Both the position numbers and the translations under genes were made by a program. Below, piece by piece: positions 1 to 12,800 of a stretch of 64,000 nt of DNA. The stretch's first letter is position 1. Every line of letters begins with the position of its first letter. The notes under the pieces are model-generated. The model worked only from the letters and a program-made list of their open reading frames with translations, was not told the DNA's origin and ran no database searches. The stretch is from Struthio camelus (Eukaryota; Chordata; Aves; Struthioniformes; Struthionidae), in the NCBI RefSeq assembly GCF_040807025.1, contig NC_090952.1:24797068-24861067 (forward strand), given 5' to 3'.

Positions 1-3000
1 GATGAGTTAGGAAACTGCTCTAAAAATAATTGGCAGTTGCCAAACTAAACCCTTCGAACTACATGTTCTTCTTGCTTTACAATTTTATTATCTTTTATTC
101 ACTATGAAATGCTGCGGCCTTCTCATTAAAATTGGCCCCTAATCCTATGTTCCTATAAAAATTATTTGCCTTAAAAAGTTAGGAATGATGAATCATCAGT
201 CTCATTCCAATTGCTATTAGCACAGGCTTGAAATCTGCCAACAGAACAGTTCTCTGAAAGAACAGGAACTTCACAGAATCGCACAACATGTTTGGCAGCA
301 TCAGTTTTGTTTCTGTTCTTCACAGAAGTATTTTGTTTAAACCTAGCTGAATTCAATTTTAATGTTCCATTCAGTTCAATACAGCTCATTAAAGATCTCA
401 ATTATAACATGGCTGTAATGATAAAGCCATCAAATATCTTGATTTAATCAAAAAAAAGATTATTTTACTGAAGTTTTTTGATATTTCAAAAGTAAAGCCT
501 ATCAGAAAATGTGTTTTGCAGTAAACTAAGAACATTCAGGTTTTCACAATGATTCCAAAGGAAAGAATTGTCAGAACATGAGAATTTCTGGATAGACAAA
601 CTTTCCTTTTTTGTTAGATTGTAAAAGAAGGTGAGATAGATGGAATTGTCGGCACAGTTCCACTTTTCTCAGGGCTTATAGTGCATTTTTACACATTTTT
701 AAGCACAGGCCATAGAGCTTGCTAGGCAGAGCAGGGAACTCGAAACTGAGAGCACCCGGTTTGACTCTGCCGGGGACTCACTGCTGGCCAATCTCTGTGC
801 CCAGAGCTGTCAGCGGGCCCGTAGGAGGCTGGGATGTGCCTGGAAGGCAGCCGTACGGCTCGAAAGGGCAACTTCGACTTTCTGTATCCGTTTCCTCCTA
901 TATAAAATGGGGGGGACAATGCTTAGGTATGTACTAACCTGAGATTATCCCTGCGCGGCGCTTCGCAGTGCAGGAGCCCCGCAGGACCTGGCATCTGTTT
1001 GATTTATTGGTATGGCTAGTACAGAAGATTACGCATGGTTACTCCCAAAAGCTGTTTGTATAGGTATGTGTGTTCCTCAGTCGTGGTAGCTGATGTACCT
1101 AAACACAGGCAGAGCCCAGAGCCCTTGCCACATCCACTCCAGAATCTGAGTGCAACAGAGAAAAAAGACAGATAGGTCTCCATTGGACGACCAAAAGCTA
1201 TGGCTTCTTAACCTCCTTCTCCCACCAGTAAACCTGCCCTGAAATTCATAATTTCAGCCCCAGACTCTCAGCCTTTCAGAAAGGCAGCCTTTCAGGAGCT
1301 GATGGTGGACCCAGATGATACTGGGGAGTGCTACAAGTAATGGATGATACTATTTAGTCTTTCATTAAATTATCATGATACCAGCTGGTAACACGGTATT
1401 AAGTCTTTGGACAGTGGAGGCTGCAAGAGCTATATCTGTGGGTGTGGGAGGGGGGGTGGTTTTCTCTCTCCCAAAACTCATACACACATTCCTTGGCTGT
1501 GCTGACCTCTTGGCAAGGGTGGAGGAAGAGGAGGAGGACTTCATCTCAAGATAAAGGCTGAGGCGGAAGTAAGTTGGTGGCAGGCTAAGATTTCCTCCTT
1601 CTCCCCAGCCGCCTCTCCTACCACATCCATCCCCCTCTCAGGACTCCGGGAGTCCTCTCTGGCCCTTCGCTTTTGGAAAGGGAAAACCCCACAGCCTGCC
1701 TCTGCTGGAGTGGGGCCCGAGTGGGCTGCATTTCACATGTCTAGTAACCGCTGTACGGTTTGGCACAGTGCGCCGAGAGCTGCCAGGGCAGAGTATCCTA
1801 CCCACGGTAAGGCAACAGTGAGAAAAAAGTGGAGCGCTTTCCTCCTACATATGAATGTCCTGCCCTTAAAGGCTTCTGTACTTAGATTGCTCAACTAATG
1901 AGCATCTTTGGGATCTTCTTTGACTCCCACGCAGCTGTAGCTGGGAAGAAACATTCCCACTCATCTGGGGCTGGCCAGGGTATCACATCCAGGGGAAAGC
2001 CCCAGTCTGATCAGAACAGACTGCTTTCACAGCACCAGACCCAGTGAGCACAGTTCTTGTTATCAGCATGGGAGCCCTGCCAGCTGACCCACAGCGCAGC
2101 AGCCAGGCATGGACCGCTGCCTGCCATCCCCTCCAAACTGCTCTGAGTAGATCTCACCACTGAGCAGCCCAAGGCAAATGCCAGATATGCAGAGCTTTGC
2201 CCTGTTATTCTGCTTCAGTCGAGCCTTTGCAAGACGGTTGCGCTCCTGAGGAACAGCAAAACTATTGCTCAACAGGTAGAGACTCGTGACTGCATGAGAA
2301 AGGTTCCCAAGGAATCGGAACAAAACCAGGAACCTGTTTGCTGCCAGACCAAAAGTAAACAGTGACCAGTCCTTCTCCCTCCCTTCATCCAAAGATAAAT
2401 ACAACAATAACCTTTTTTTTTTTTCCAGGTGCTCCCAGCAATGGTTTCCTTGCTATCAATAAAAACAAATGACAGGAAAATCTCCAATCTGCCTCCTGAT
2501 GGGAGAAAGAAAAGAAAGTACTGTTTTCAATTGTGCTGGATGGTGTCCCGAAGTGGCTTACTGAAAATTAAAGAAGTACCTGTTTAGAGGATTAAGCCTT
2601 GCAGCAAAAAGATCAGAGAATTACGCTGCGGCAAGACTTGAGCAGTTTTTCAGGAAGTGCATCACGGATTTTTCATATTTTGGTAGGCAATTTTTCTGTG
2701 CTGTCTATATGGGAACCCAGGAGAACACTTACGAAGTCACTGCTACACAAATAATTGCTATTATTCACACAGGAAGTTCAAAAGGCCATCAAAAAGGAGC
2801 TAAGCCTTTGGAAGCTATTAGCTCAAAAAAATCTTAGACAAACTACTAGTTTTCCTGTATTAGACAGTGATAAAAAATAACATGGAAAGACAATAGGGAG
2901 GAACTATAGAACGGTCCTATGGGAAAATGTCTTCTCCTGTAGTATAGAGACTGAGACATAAAATTAAATGCAGGCATAATTACTGGCTGGTTGATTTCAG

Positions 3001-4072
3001 GTTTTCCTTGGATTTCTCTCCTGCCTACAGTGCAATAGTTTAAAGAAACATATTTGCTATAAGAGAAGAGAATTCCCATTTCAAGTCTTTTGGAGCAGAT
3101 CCTCTTCCCTGAGGAAGTTCTGTTATAAGGCCTTTTTGTTCAGGTGGGAAGGGTCAGAAAGAGGGTAAAGAGGGTTTGATGCTGGAGGTTGAAGGTGACC
3201 TTGACAGCCCATTCACACCTTTTCTTCTAAAAGGAGACTTACTATCTTTACTAGTATTACCAAGCATTGGCAACAGTGAGAGACATCAGTTCCTTTAGCT
3301 CATCCTTTCATTTCAGCTTCAGGAAAGAAAGCAGCCGTAGCTTCCCACTTCATGAAGAAAGCAGCAACCCCCAAAAGATGAATGAGCTAAGGTGGGTTTG
3401 CTTGTTTAGTGGAGAATATGACAAGCAACCGACAGAGCAGGATTTCTGCAGCGATTCATACAGCAGAACACAACGCCACTGGAAACGGCCCAGGTAGCAC
3501 CCCAGCAAGGAAGAGGACAAGGGGAACAAATTGGGAAGAAACTGAATGTAAACAACCATCTCTTGGGTCCTGCTACGTGTGACTTGGTGTACTATAAGGT
3601 CAAAACCTGCCAGCAAAACATTTTCAGTTGCTATCAGAAGAAAAACAAAACAAAACTTAATCTCTTCTACTGAAGGTCAAGACAGAGGAAATAACCATGA
3701 CACAGGAGAGAAGAGATAAATAAAAACAGGCACAAAGTCTAATTTCAGCTCTGAGGAATGCAGCAGTGAAGTTGTGAAAGAGCTGTACGCTGGATAGGAA
3801 GAAGCTGGAGTGGAGGTGGCCATAGATTTGCAAAATAAAAAGGTAAATTTAAAAAGAGAAATAGGCGCTGATCATTTCATTAACAAGAATAACTGATTCC
3901 AACCCAGGAATCCAGGAACCAACCAGGAACACAGGACAGAGGGACATTGGTCTGAGAGCTTCTAAAAGGAGGGGTCAGTAGGATCTTGGAGAAGCAAGAG
4001 AGGAAAAGGAGAAAGTGAAGGAAAGGTTTGGGTGTTTTGGATGCTTTTGTCTTTCAACACGAGTTATTGCAG

Positions 4073-4094
4073 TGAACAATGCTGACATTGTTCA
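4073..4094. promoter_or_regulatory. Perfect palindrome with paired SOX-like half-sites
   Basis: Two 9-bp arms, TGAACAATG and CATTGTTCA, are exact reverse complements separated by CTGA. Each arm contains a consensus SOX core (AACAATG / CATTGTT). SOXE factors (SOX8/9/10) are known to bind as dimers to inverted pairs of such cores with a few bases between them. There is no proof of use here; it lies about 13 kb from the nearest recognised gene, AGTR2. Confidence 0.35.
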
Positions 4095-5879
4095 GCTACA
4101 GATATCTCAATCTTAGCCCTTGTTTCTGCTGGAAATGGCAAAAAAAATTCTACATTATTAAGAAAAACCTTACAAAAGCATGTTCCTTCTTGGCTGAAAC
4201 ACGGCATTTTTTTCCTATGTGTATTCCTTTTGTGCGCAGTTTTTATCTCTATTATTTCTTCAGGTTTGGAAAGTTATAACATTGGTACTCTCAGGGAATT
4301 TTGAGGCTTATCAGAAAAGCTCTGGAGCATTCCTTCAGTTTAAGGATTTTTGAACATTTCCTCAATTGCACAAGACAGAAAATGCCGGAGGACTCTGCGG
4401 GCAGGAATTAGCACTCTATGAAAGGGAAGGAAGTTGCTGATAAAGCTATCAAGTAGTACTCATTTACTGAAAGAATCATTTTGCTTCAGAGTATAACAGA
4501 AAGACACAGCACACTTGCCGCTTGTGACTATACTTATCAAAAAAAAGCACTCCACTATTTAGTTCTGCCTGGCAGCCCAGAAGTTCCCCAGAGGAGATCT
4601 TGCTCATTACGATGAACACCCTGGCAAACACATTGTTTTTAGCCTCTAATTATAGTGCGCTATTCCTGGAACGTATTCTGGAAGGGACCACGAAAATACA
4701 GTCTGCTGTTGCCTTCAAACAAAGTTGATAAAAAACAAAAACAAAAAATGTTCCTACCAGATCATCACCAGCAAAGATCGCAGACCATGGTATGTAACTG
4801 AAGTATTTTCAGAGCGTCTGGTGGCCTCCTTGCCGTGAATGTTGTCCTATTCCATGACCAGGCTAATTGATTTGTAAATAATACTAATAATAGTGACCCA
4901 TGGGAGCAGGAGCTACTCAACAGAAGTATCCCATCAAACTAAAATATCTGAGTAAAGCACTAACCTACTAACCTATGAAGTAGAATGTCAAGTATTAAAA
5001 CTACTAAATATATATATATATTTTAAACATACAGCACTCAAGTTTGTCAGGGAAGAATCAATAGTGTTAATGAACTGTTAAATATGGGAGCATCTTTTGT
5101 TTGGGACAAATGACTGCAAATAAGCTCCCTCAGGCCCGCTGCGTACCCCATGTTCTCTGCTTCGTGCTTATTGAAATATTGGGTACTTCCTCTCCAAAAT
5201 GCAGTGCTAGAATCGCCATGTGATTTTGTCATCAGTGGAGGGGTTTGTGTTTGTGTGAGATATTTAAGGAAAAACACACGAAATGCTGCGCAAATCATGG
5301 TTTGATGGCTCCACATGCTGATTGATGTCTGCTTATTTTGTGCGTGCGCATTTATCTTGCAAGTACAAATATAAGGACTTCCTACAAAATAAGTTCATTT
5401 ATGCCATATTGTTCGCTGGCAAGGTTCTTCTGATGGCAACAACACAAGGTCAGTGAGAAAGGTGGTACTGAGGGGAACCACAAGAAAGATGAAAGCACAG
5501 GGAAGAAACTTATAGAAACTTATAGGGAGAAATGAAGTAGGTTAACTGTTTATCTTAAAGGCAAAGTTAAGGATCTGACAATCCATCTTTGAACCTATAT
5601 ACTGACTAAAAGCCTACAGCTCTGAATATAAACCTCTTAGGATACAGAAGCTCAATAAGAAGCAGCTCTATAGTGCATCAGATGGAAGCACATGGCTGCA
5701 AGTTCAGATCAGTTAGATGAGACAAGTAAGATGCAACTGTTCTTTTGGGTTTGCGCTTTCACAAGACTTTTTTTTTTTTTTTGTTAAAGGATTCATGCAT
5801 CTAAAAAGGTAGAAGCCCACCACTTTAGCTCAACCACAGGCACTAGCTGAAGCAAGAATTAATTCATGAGACTCCAACA

Positions 5880-5935
5880 CAGGAGATCAGAGCAGAGATC
5901 CCTTCTGGCCTTAAAATCCTGGAATTTCAGATATT
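5880..5935 (+). repeat. Probable ancient CR1-type LINE 3' tail
   Basis: The stretch reads as a diverged form of the 3' end shared by many sauropsid CR1 LINEs: a 'gatcccttctggcctta' core followed by 'aaatcctggaattt', where the usual tail continues with short repeats of the ATTCTATG type. The 8-bp tail repeat itself is not preserved and no reverse-transcriptase frame is visible. This suggests an old, heavily 5'-truncated copy. Recognition is by eye; a RepeatMasker run with a sauropsid library would settle it. Confidence 0.45.
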
Positions 5936-6734
5936 AGACAGGTATAGTGGAAAAAAATACTTAGCTATCACTAGCTCATGTGAACTGTCCTATCTATAAA
6001 CAGGGGGCATATCTAGGCAATATGAGCCAAGTAACTGGGCGGCATCTGAGCCAGGCACTGAAGACTTTTGTTGCTGTTAAGTTACAGCTAACTTAGACTC
6101 CAACAAACAAAACCACACCGTTGTCCTCTGAAATTAACTTAGTAGCCACACAAGGTGCCAGATAGAGTTAGAACTTGGACTAAAATATGTAAGGAGGCTG
6201 GAATTGCCTCATGAAAATGCCACAAGCATTTCTCAAACATATTAAATATTTCGTTAGGTCTAAAGTAATTTTCAGATTTGTGGAGTTTATTACGTTCAGT
6301 CCTCTAAATGTAGTTTTTCTCTGAAATTATGCAACTGCTTTTTATTATTTTTGCCATTCCCATCTCATCTGGGAAACAAAATATATGCCAGCAGCAAAAC
6401 GCCCCAAACACAAAACAAAGCTATTTCATCAGTGTGCAGTCTTAGATGGAATCTTACTTTGTCTTGTCTTTTACGTGACACTGCTATGTGAAATATTGTT
6501 TAGAAGTCATGTAAATGAGAGCTGTACTAGTATTGTAACTAAGTAAAAAAATAAAAGTGAGCACTCTGGAATTCCCTGCTATCAGAGAAGAAGGCAGTGC
6601 CATTATATGGGCATCATCCTGTGACTCGTGTTTTCCTGTGCTAGCAGACACTCCTACAACAAAGTGTTGATGTGCATAGTGGATATATGTTTTAATGATG
6701 CTGCTTGAATACCACAATATGAGCACAAATGCAC

Positions 6735-6830
6735 AAAAGGGGCCATTGATTTCGGGCATCTCAATTTCTGCATGTTCCATATGAGATTCTTGGGGTGTGA
6801 TTTTGGAAAGTACTGAATTTTAAGCAGGAT
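6735..6830. repeat. Possible ancient interspersed repeat fragment
   Basis: The phrases 'ggggccattgatttcgggc' and 'gggtgtgattttggaaag' resemble a low-copy ancient element common in sauropsid genomes, the same type suspected at 40655-40775. The match is by eye and weak, and no element boundaries or target-site duplication were seen. Confidence 0.25.
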
Positions 6831-9800
6831 CCAGAGACTAACTGATACGTTAGATGCCTACTGCAAGGGAAACTATGTACCAAAATACTGAAGAATCTAA
6901 AATTTAAGAACTTTAATTGTTTCAGCCACCTTTTTGGACATCTTTACATAGTCATCTTGCTGTGATTCAGAAGGGGACATGGAAAAGTGTTCCTCCTTTT
7001 CCTAGTAAGATTGTTTCATATAAATTAGACAGGCTCATTCGATACAAATACAGACATTTCCCTACGGAGGTTGCGTACATCCAGATCGCACTGAACTTGC
7101 TAGACAACAGGTTCCCTTTGAAAGCAAGAGTGTCACTGGAAGCCTGGCTGAACGCATAAAGCATTCAAGACCAGTATTTAACAGAGATGCCTGAGATATA
7201 CGCCTTGGGGTGCTATTCACATGATCTGCTTTAGTCATCTAAGTGAGAATAAGAGCAGCCAGCTAGGAGCCCAAAGAGGAGTCCAGAGGACAACAGAGAG
7301 ATGTTAGATCAAAACTCGTAAACTTAGGCCCTCTTCCAACCATATCAGTAGCTCTAGGCTCCCTCAACATTCAAAGTAGAGAAGAGAAATACTAGAGGGC
7401 AATTCAGTCATTTAAGACTCAATACAACCCCTGGCTAGGCACCTTTCTCACCACTGAGTACAAGGGGGGGGGCAAAGGCAATGGGACTCAAAATATGGAA
7501 ATCTCAGGTCAGTGCCTGTGCTACATGAGAAGAACGCTGACCCTGCAGCGCTGGTGGTAGCTCTGTTCACAGATGAAGCAATCCACAGGAATTTTCTGCA
7601 CCTCCCTTGCTGGTGGTCTGGCACCAACAATTACCGTTAATGAACATTTGTCCAAGCATCCTTGACTTCTCACTCAGGTTCAATATTTTTTCATGGGATA
7701 GCGGAGTTTTCACAAATTCGTCGAAATTGTGAAATTACCAAACGGGGTAGACTGGCCTCTTTCCCAGTAAACTTTCAGGAGCTTAAAAGCTGCCCAATTT
7801 CACCTTTTTTATTTATTTATCTCACCTAACACAGCCACTTACAATCCAACTTTTGATGTCCAACTCTCACTCACTTTTTTATAAAAAGCATTATTTTGCA
7901 TTCAAGTTAAGTTTTTATACCTTCCAAGGAAGTGTTTTTCTACTGCAGCAGGCTGTAATTAGGCACTAGGGGCCTCTTTCCTCTTTGACTGCCACATACC
8001 AAAGGAGAAGTTCTGGTATATCGTCATGTTACCTAAGGACTTAACAAAAAATGTGATTGATTGCTAGCAAACCTACAGAGCTAGGTTCAGCAGGGTTTTA
8101 ACATCAACACTGCAAAGCAGCCCACTGTGTCCTAACTAGGACACATTCACTGTAAATCACAGTGCAGGGCAAAATATCCGTGTCTTGGCTGGCAGCCTGA
8201 GACTTGAATGATGTTTTGTCCATACAGCAACCTCCAAGGAGGTACACATCATATGAAAAACAAAACTAAATCTCTTCATCCAACTCATAGATATAAGGGC
8301 ATACAGAAAGGAAGAGGATCAGGAAAGGCTACCCTCTTCTCTCCTGCTGAGGTATTCCCAGTTGATATCAAAAAAAGCAGTCAGAGCCTCACCTCTCCCT
8401 TTGAACCAGACTCATACCCTGCAGTAGCATGTCCTCTCGCTGACCAAGTGAGTTGCAAAAGCAGAGACCAGTGATGAGTCAGGAAGCACTTAGGATACTT
8501 TCATGGACAGTAGAAATCTGGTGGGATTAAGGTTTCTACCATGGAGACCAGCACATAATAGTTTAATAGAAGCACTCAGGTTTCCCCGAGGAGGCTAACG
8601 AGGAACTGAGGCATTGCCAACAGCAAGGGTGCAATCTGGCAAAATGACTTGAGGCCAGAGGTTCTTAATTTGCCTCTCAGTATTTCCCAACCAGAGAGAG
8701 CACAATTACTTTCTTGCAAAATCACTGTGCTTTTGCAGGATAAGCTTTGTGCTAAATAAATGTTTGCAAGCACGCTCAGCCTTTAGAGCAGTATGTGCTG
8801 TTACATGAGATCATATGAGGAAATAAAACATGTTTTGCTTTACAGAGCAGGCACGTACTCTGTGCCAGGGTGGCGGAGCAGGGAGCAAAGACTGGAGCCT
8901 GTAAAAACACTTAGTGAAGAGCCAACACGAGGTGAGCAGCGAAAGGCTACTTCTCTGGGGAGCTATATGGATACCCACATGAAGGGAAAAGTGGTCGCTA
9001 GCTTCCCTTAGTCACAGCAGGAAGGGGAATGTGTGGCTCTCCCTTCACCCTGCCATGCTGCAATACCTTTTGCTCAGCTCCACTGCATTGTTTGAGTATT
9101 TGTCTTCTTGAAACAGTGACAGGGAGGGCTGAAGACCCCAGTGAGGTTAAAAACAGATTCTCTCTATGTGCTTTCTTTAATTATTGGGTCTACAAAGAAC
9201 CTGCAGACACAAAGGGGACAAAGGAAATGCTCTGTACCGCAGCTGTAGATAGTAACTGCTACACTACTTCACTATGAGCTGTTCAGACAAGATGTTAAAT
9301 ATTGCTGAATTTGTTTCACTGGTATACTTTAAACTGGTCTTGCATGCATACATGCAGTAATGTTACGGGCAGGATTCTAGAACAAACGCAGGTGTCAACA
9401 TGAAAATAGCAAAGATTTATGACAAGGACCACCGTGGGAGGGAGCTCCGTGAACAACCTCTCATTCTTCATGTGTCTCCAAGCGCATCTAGCTGGGTTCA
9501 TTGGGCCACATGTTACCAGTGTCCCAATGTACTAGAACAAGTTCTCAGCGTTGTCACCTGCTCTGCGACCCAAGGAAAACCCTTGAACATTCCTAAGTAA
9601 TTATTTAGAGGCTTTCAAAAGGCCCTCATGCTGAATCCACCCTGTTTGTTCCACATGAACCTCGGACATTTTTTCACTTGATAGAAATTTTTTTTCCAAT
9701 GGTATGCCTTAAAAGAATCTTGCTTACCCAAGCACTGTCTTTAGCAGTCAATAACAACCTAATTTCCCACCCAACTTGGATACGGATAAAATCTGCTCCT

Positions 9801-12800
9801 GCCTTTAGCATGAAGCCTGCCCTGAATACTCCTGCAGCTGAATTAGCTATAGGGTCCTTGCTGTAGCAAGCTCAGCACTGGGGACTCTTTCATTTGCTAT
9901 CATCAACTGTTTGTTGATCATCAATAATCCTAGAGAGAATTACCCGCAACACATCACATCTCAGCAGCAGAAGTTCAGCACTTCTGACAAACAGGTAGCC
10001 TTGGAGTTCAGAACATGCTGGACTCAGAGCTGAAGGGAAAAAAAAAATTCCTGACACTTTGGGGAAATTTTTCTTAGGTGTTCCAGTGGCTGAAAGAAAG
10101 ATCTCTTTGCATTCCTGCAGGGCATAAGGCTCAAAATAAAATCACATGAAAGACTGCTAAACCCCAGGCTGAGAGCCAGTGAAGTCCTTGGAGCTCTCCC
10201 GAGTTAATGCAGTACATTTAATTTCACACCCTAGACTTTTTTCCTAGACTTGTCCTTGAGACGACTCCCTTGGGTTGTATCATTTACTTGCTTAATAAAA
10301 GCTCATAGTATTCAAAATTGCAGCAGTCTATTACTACAGATTTAAAAGAAAAATGAATCTTTTTACTATTAAAGATAAGTGTGTTGACTACATTATGAAC
10401 TCTATCTGGTTCTGAAAATACATGCTTAAATAGACCTTTGTCAAGCATATATACTGCATACTGAATTGCTCGTGGCAGAATCCTCTTCCAAAGCAGCACA
10501 CACTTTGAAGAACAAATTCCTGCACACCTCACTCATCTTAAAGGAGACTATTAATGCAGTAAGACAAGGACATGCAAAACTTTAGGGTAAAAGGAATCTA
10601 TGACACTAAAATCCTTAACAGTAGGAATTTGGCTGTGACTGCAGAAAGCCAAACTGTGCTGTCCTTGCTTTGGAAGAAATCTCATTGCAATCAGTGCAGC
10701 TATTTGCAGAGTAAGATACTAGCAGCATGAGGATCACAAGATCTGTTTCATTATATATAAAATCCCTTACATCACTTATCAGAGCAGGTCAAACAGCGCA
10801 GAACAGAGCTACTCAGCATCTGCAAAGAAAACTTACCTGTTCCCCTGCAGGTGGAAAAGAAGACCGTTAACAGTTGCTTGCCACATCATTATCATCTCCA
10901 TAAAAGATTTTGGGAAGCAACAGATTTACAGCTGCTTTTAGACTACAGGTGAAGTGCTTCATTTATCAAGAGACCACAGTAGCTGATATATTTTTTCTGC
11001 TCTGTCATGACACAGCTGCATGCCTCGCACATGCTGCATTCATAGTTTTCACTGTCCTGCCACTGCAAAAGAGCTGATGCTGTGCGTGTCCTATCGCTCA
11101 GCACAGATGTTTCCCTCTGACTTTGAAGGAGGCTGTGCACTGTGCACGGCGCTGCACCCGGGTGCCTCAGCAGCTGGCGGGGCACGCTGGAGCACCGCAG
11201 CGGGGACAGTCCTGGCTGCCGGCTCCCCGCTGCCAGCCCCAGGGCTCCCACGCCAGCTGCCTGCTAGCCGTCTGGCAACAAAGAACCATGGGGCAGGTTT
11301 AGGGCACAGGAAAGCAATTGCAGAGTTCAGCAGCCATGTCTCCAGCGATTACGCCAGACATCTGCACGCACACCTTTCCTACATGACGAACAAAGCTCAT
11401 TTTGCATGGACAGATAGCTTCAGAGCAGAGCCTCAGCGGCATCTCTGGGGAATGCAGAAAAAACTGTTAAGCCATAGTTTAAATACCAGTAATAATACAC
11501 TGCTTTTGCTTCCTCGTGGGTATATTATATGAATTTGACAGCTTTCCATTTCATTGCATTAAGTCTATGCAAGCTCTCCCACACATTATTCAGCAGTAAT
11601 TGCATCTTACATCCCCAATAAATCTGCATCTAAATGCATTTAGTGATTATCCCATTTCTCCTTCCTGCTAGAGAGCTTCATAACATTTGGCGAGCGAGCT
11701 GACTTCCACAGACAGCCGCATCCTGTGTTTCATTTTAGCTCTCTGTCATGTTGACTTGGCATCTGTGCTGGATAAGTCACATTTGTAGCGTTACAACTCA
11801 CTGGGTTGGTTTTTGTTGTTGATTTTCTTATTTGCTGTAAAAATAATAAAATATTTGAACTTACAGTTCTTAAAACCAAAACTCGCACTGGATCTTGGCT
11901 TCCTGTGGCTGCTTGCCTTAGAGGCATGGAGTGGAGCTCTGCAAACCTTTGTTTGCTTAAACTGAAGAGCTACTGGTTGTCAGTGGGGGAGAATGAGCCT
12001 TATAAATTCAGATGTATCCCACAGTAGGGAAATTAGTCATGACCCTAATCCACTTCTTTGCTAGTCTGGTTTGTCCCTGTGAAATGTTTTGGGGATCAAC
12101 AGAGTCCTACCTGGAGCTTATAGTGTCAAATGCAGGGTCACTCTTGGCTGAAGAGGAAATGCAAAGTAAACACTGGAAACCGCCTGCTCCGAGGGGCTGG
12201 CTCCTTCTCCATCCCAGGCCGCTCCGTTCCAGGACCAGGAATATTTTAGCCTGGTCTGTGACTAGCTTTCAGGAGAGGCGTTCTCCGGGGCCACCGGTGC
12301 AAGTTGCCTGCTGGCCTCCTCTCCCCTGCTCACCTCCCAGCAGCAGACAGGCGGCGAAGCCGGGAAGGAGCTTTCTCGAAGCTGAAGGGGTTACGTCAGC
12401 GTCTGCGTGCTTTGACAGACGTAGCAACTGACATTCAGAGCTCGGACGCAGGGACGGATGGGTGTCTGATGGCTCACTGAGGACGGGAGTGCTGTGGGGA
12501 GGTGCCCTCGTGCCACCTGTGGAGAAGAGGCTCAAGCCCTCATGGTTTCCATCCTCAGTGGCTGAGGCCGCTGGCATGGATGTACTGACAGGGCCAGTAC
12601 TCTGCACACCAGTTTTTAGCTGTGAAAAGCGGTGGGCACCACAGAGTGGTGATTACGGACACGGAAACGCCAGTGCAGGAGAACAGTTGCAGACACCTCA
12701 TTAGGCGACGTGAATGCACACGCAGCTTCCTGCTGCGAGCCAAGCATCCAGTAGCGTTAGGCAGTACTTCACCTTAGAAACCCCTCAGAAAGCCCAGTTT

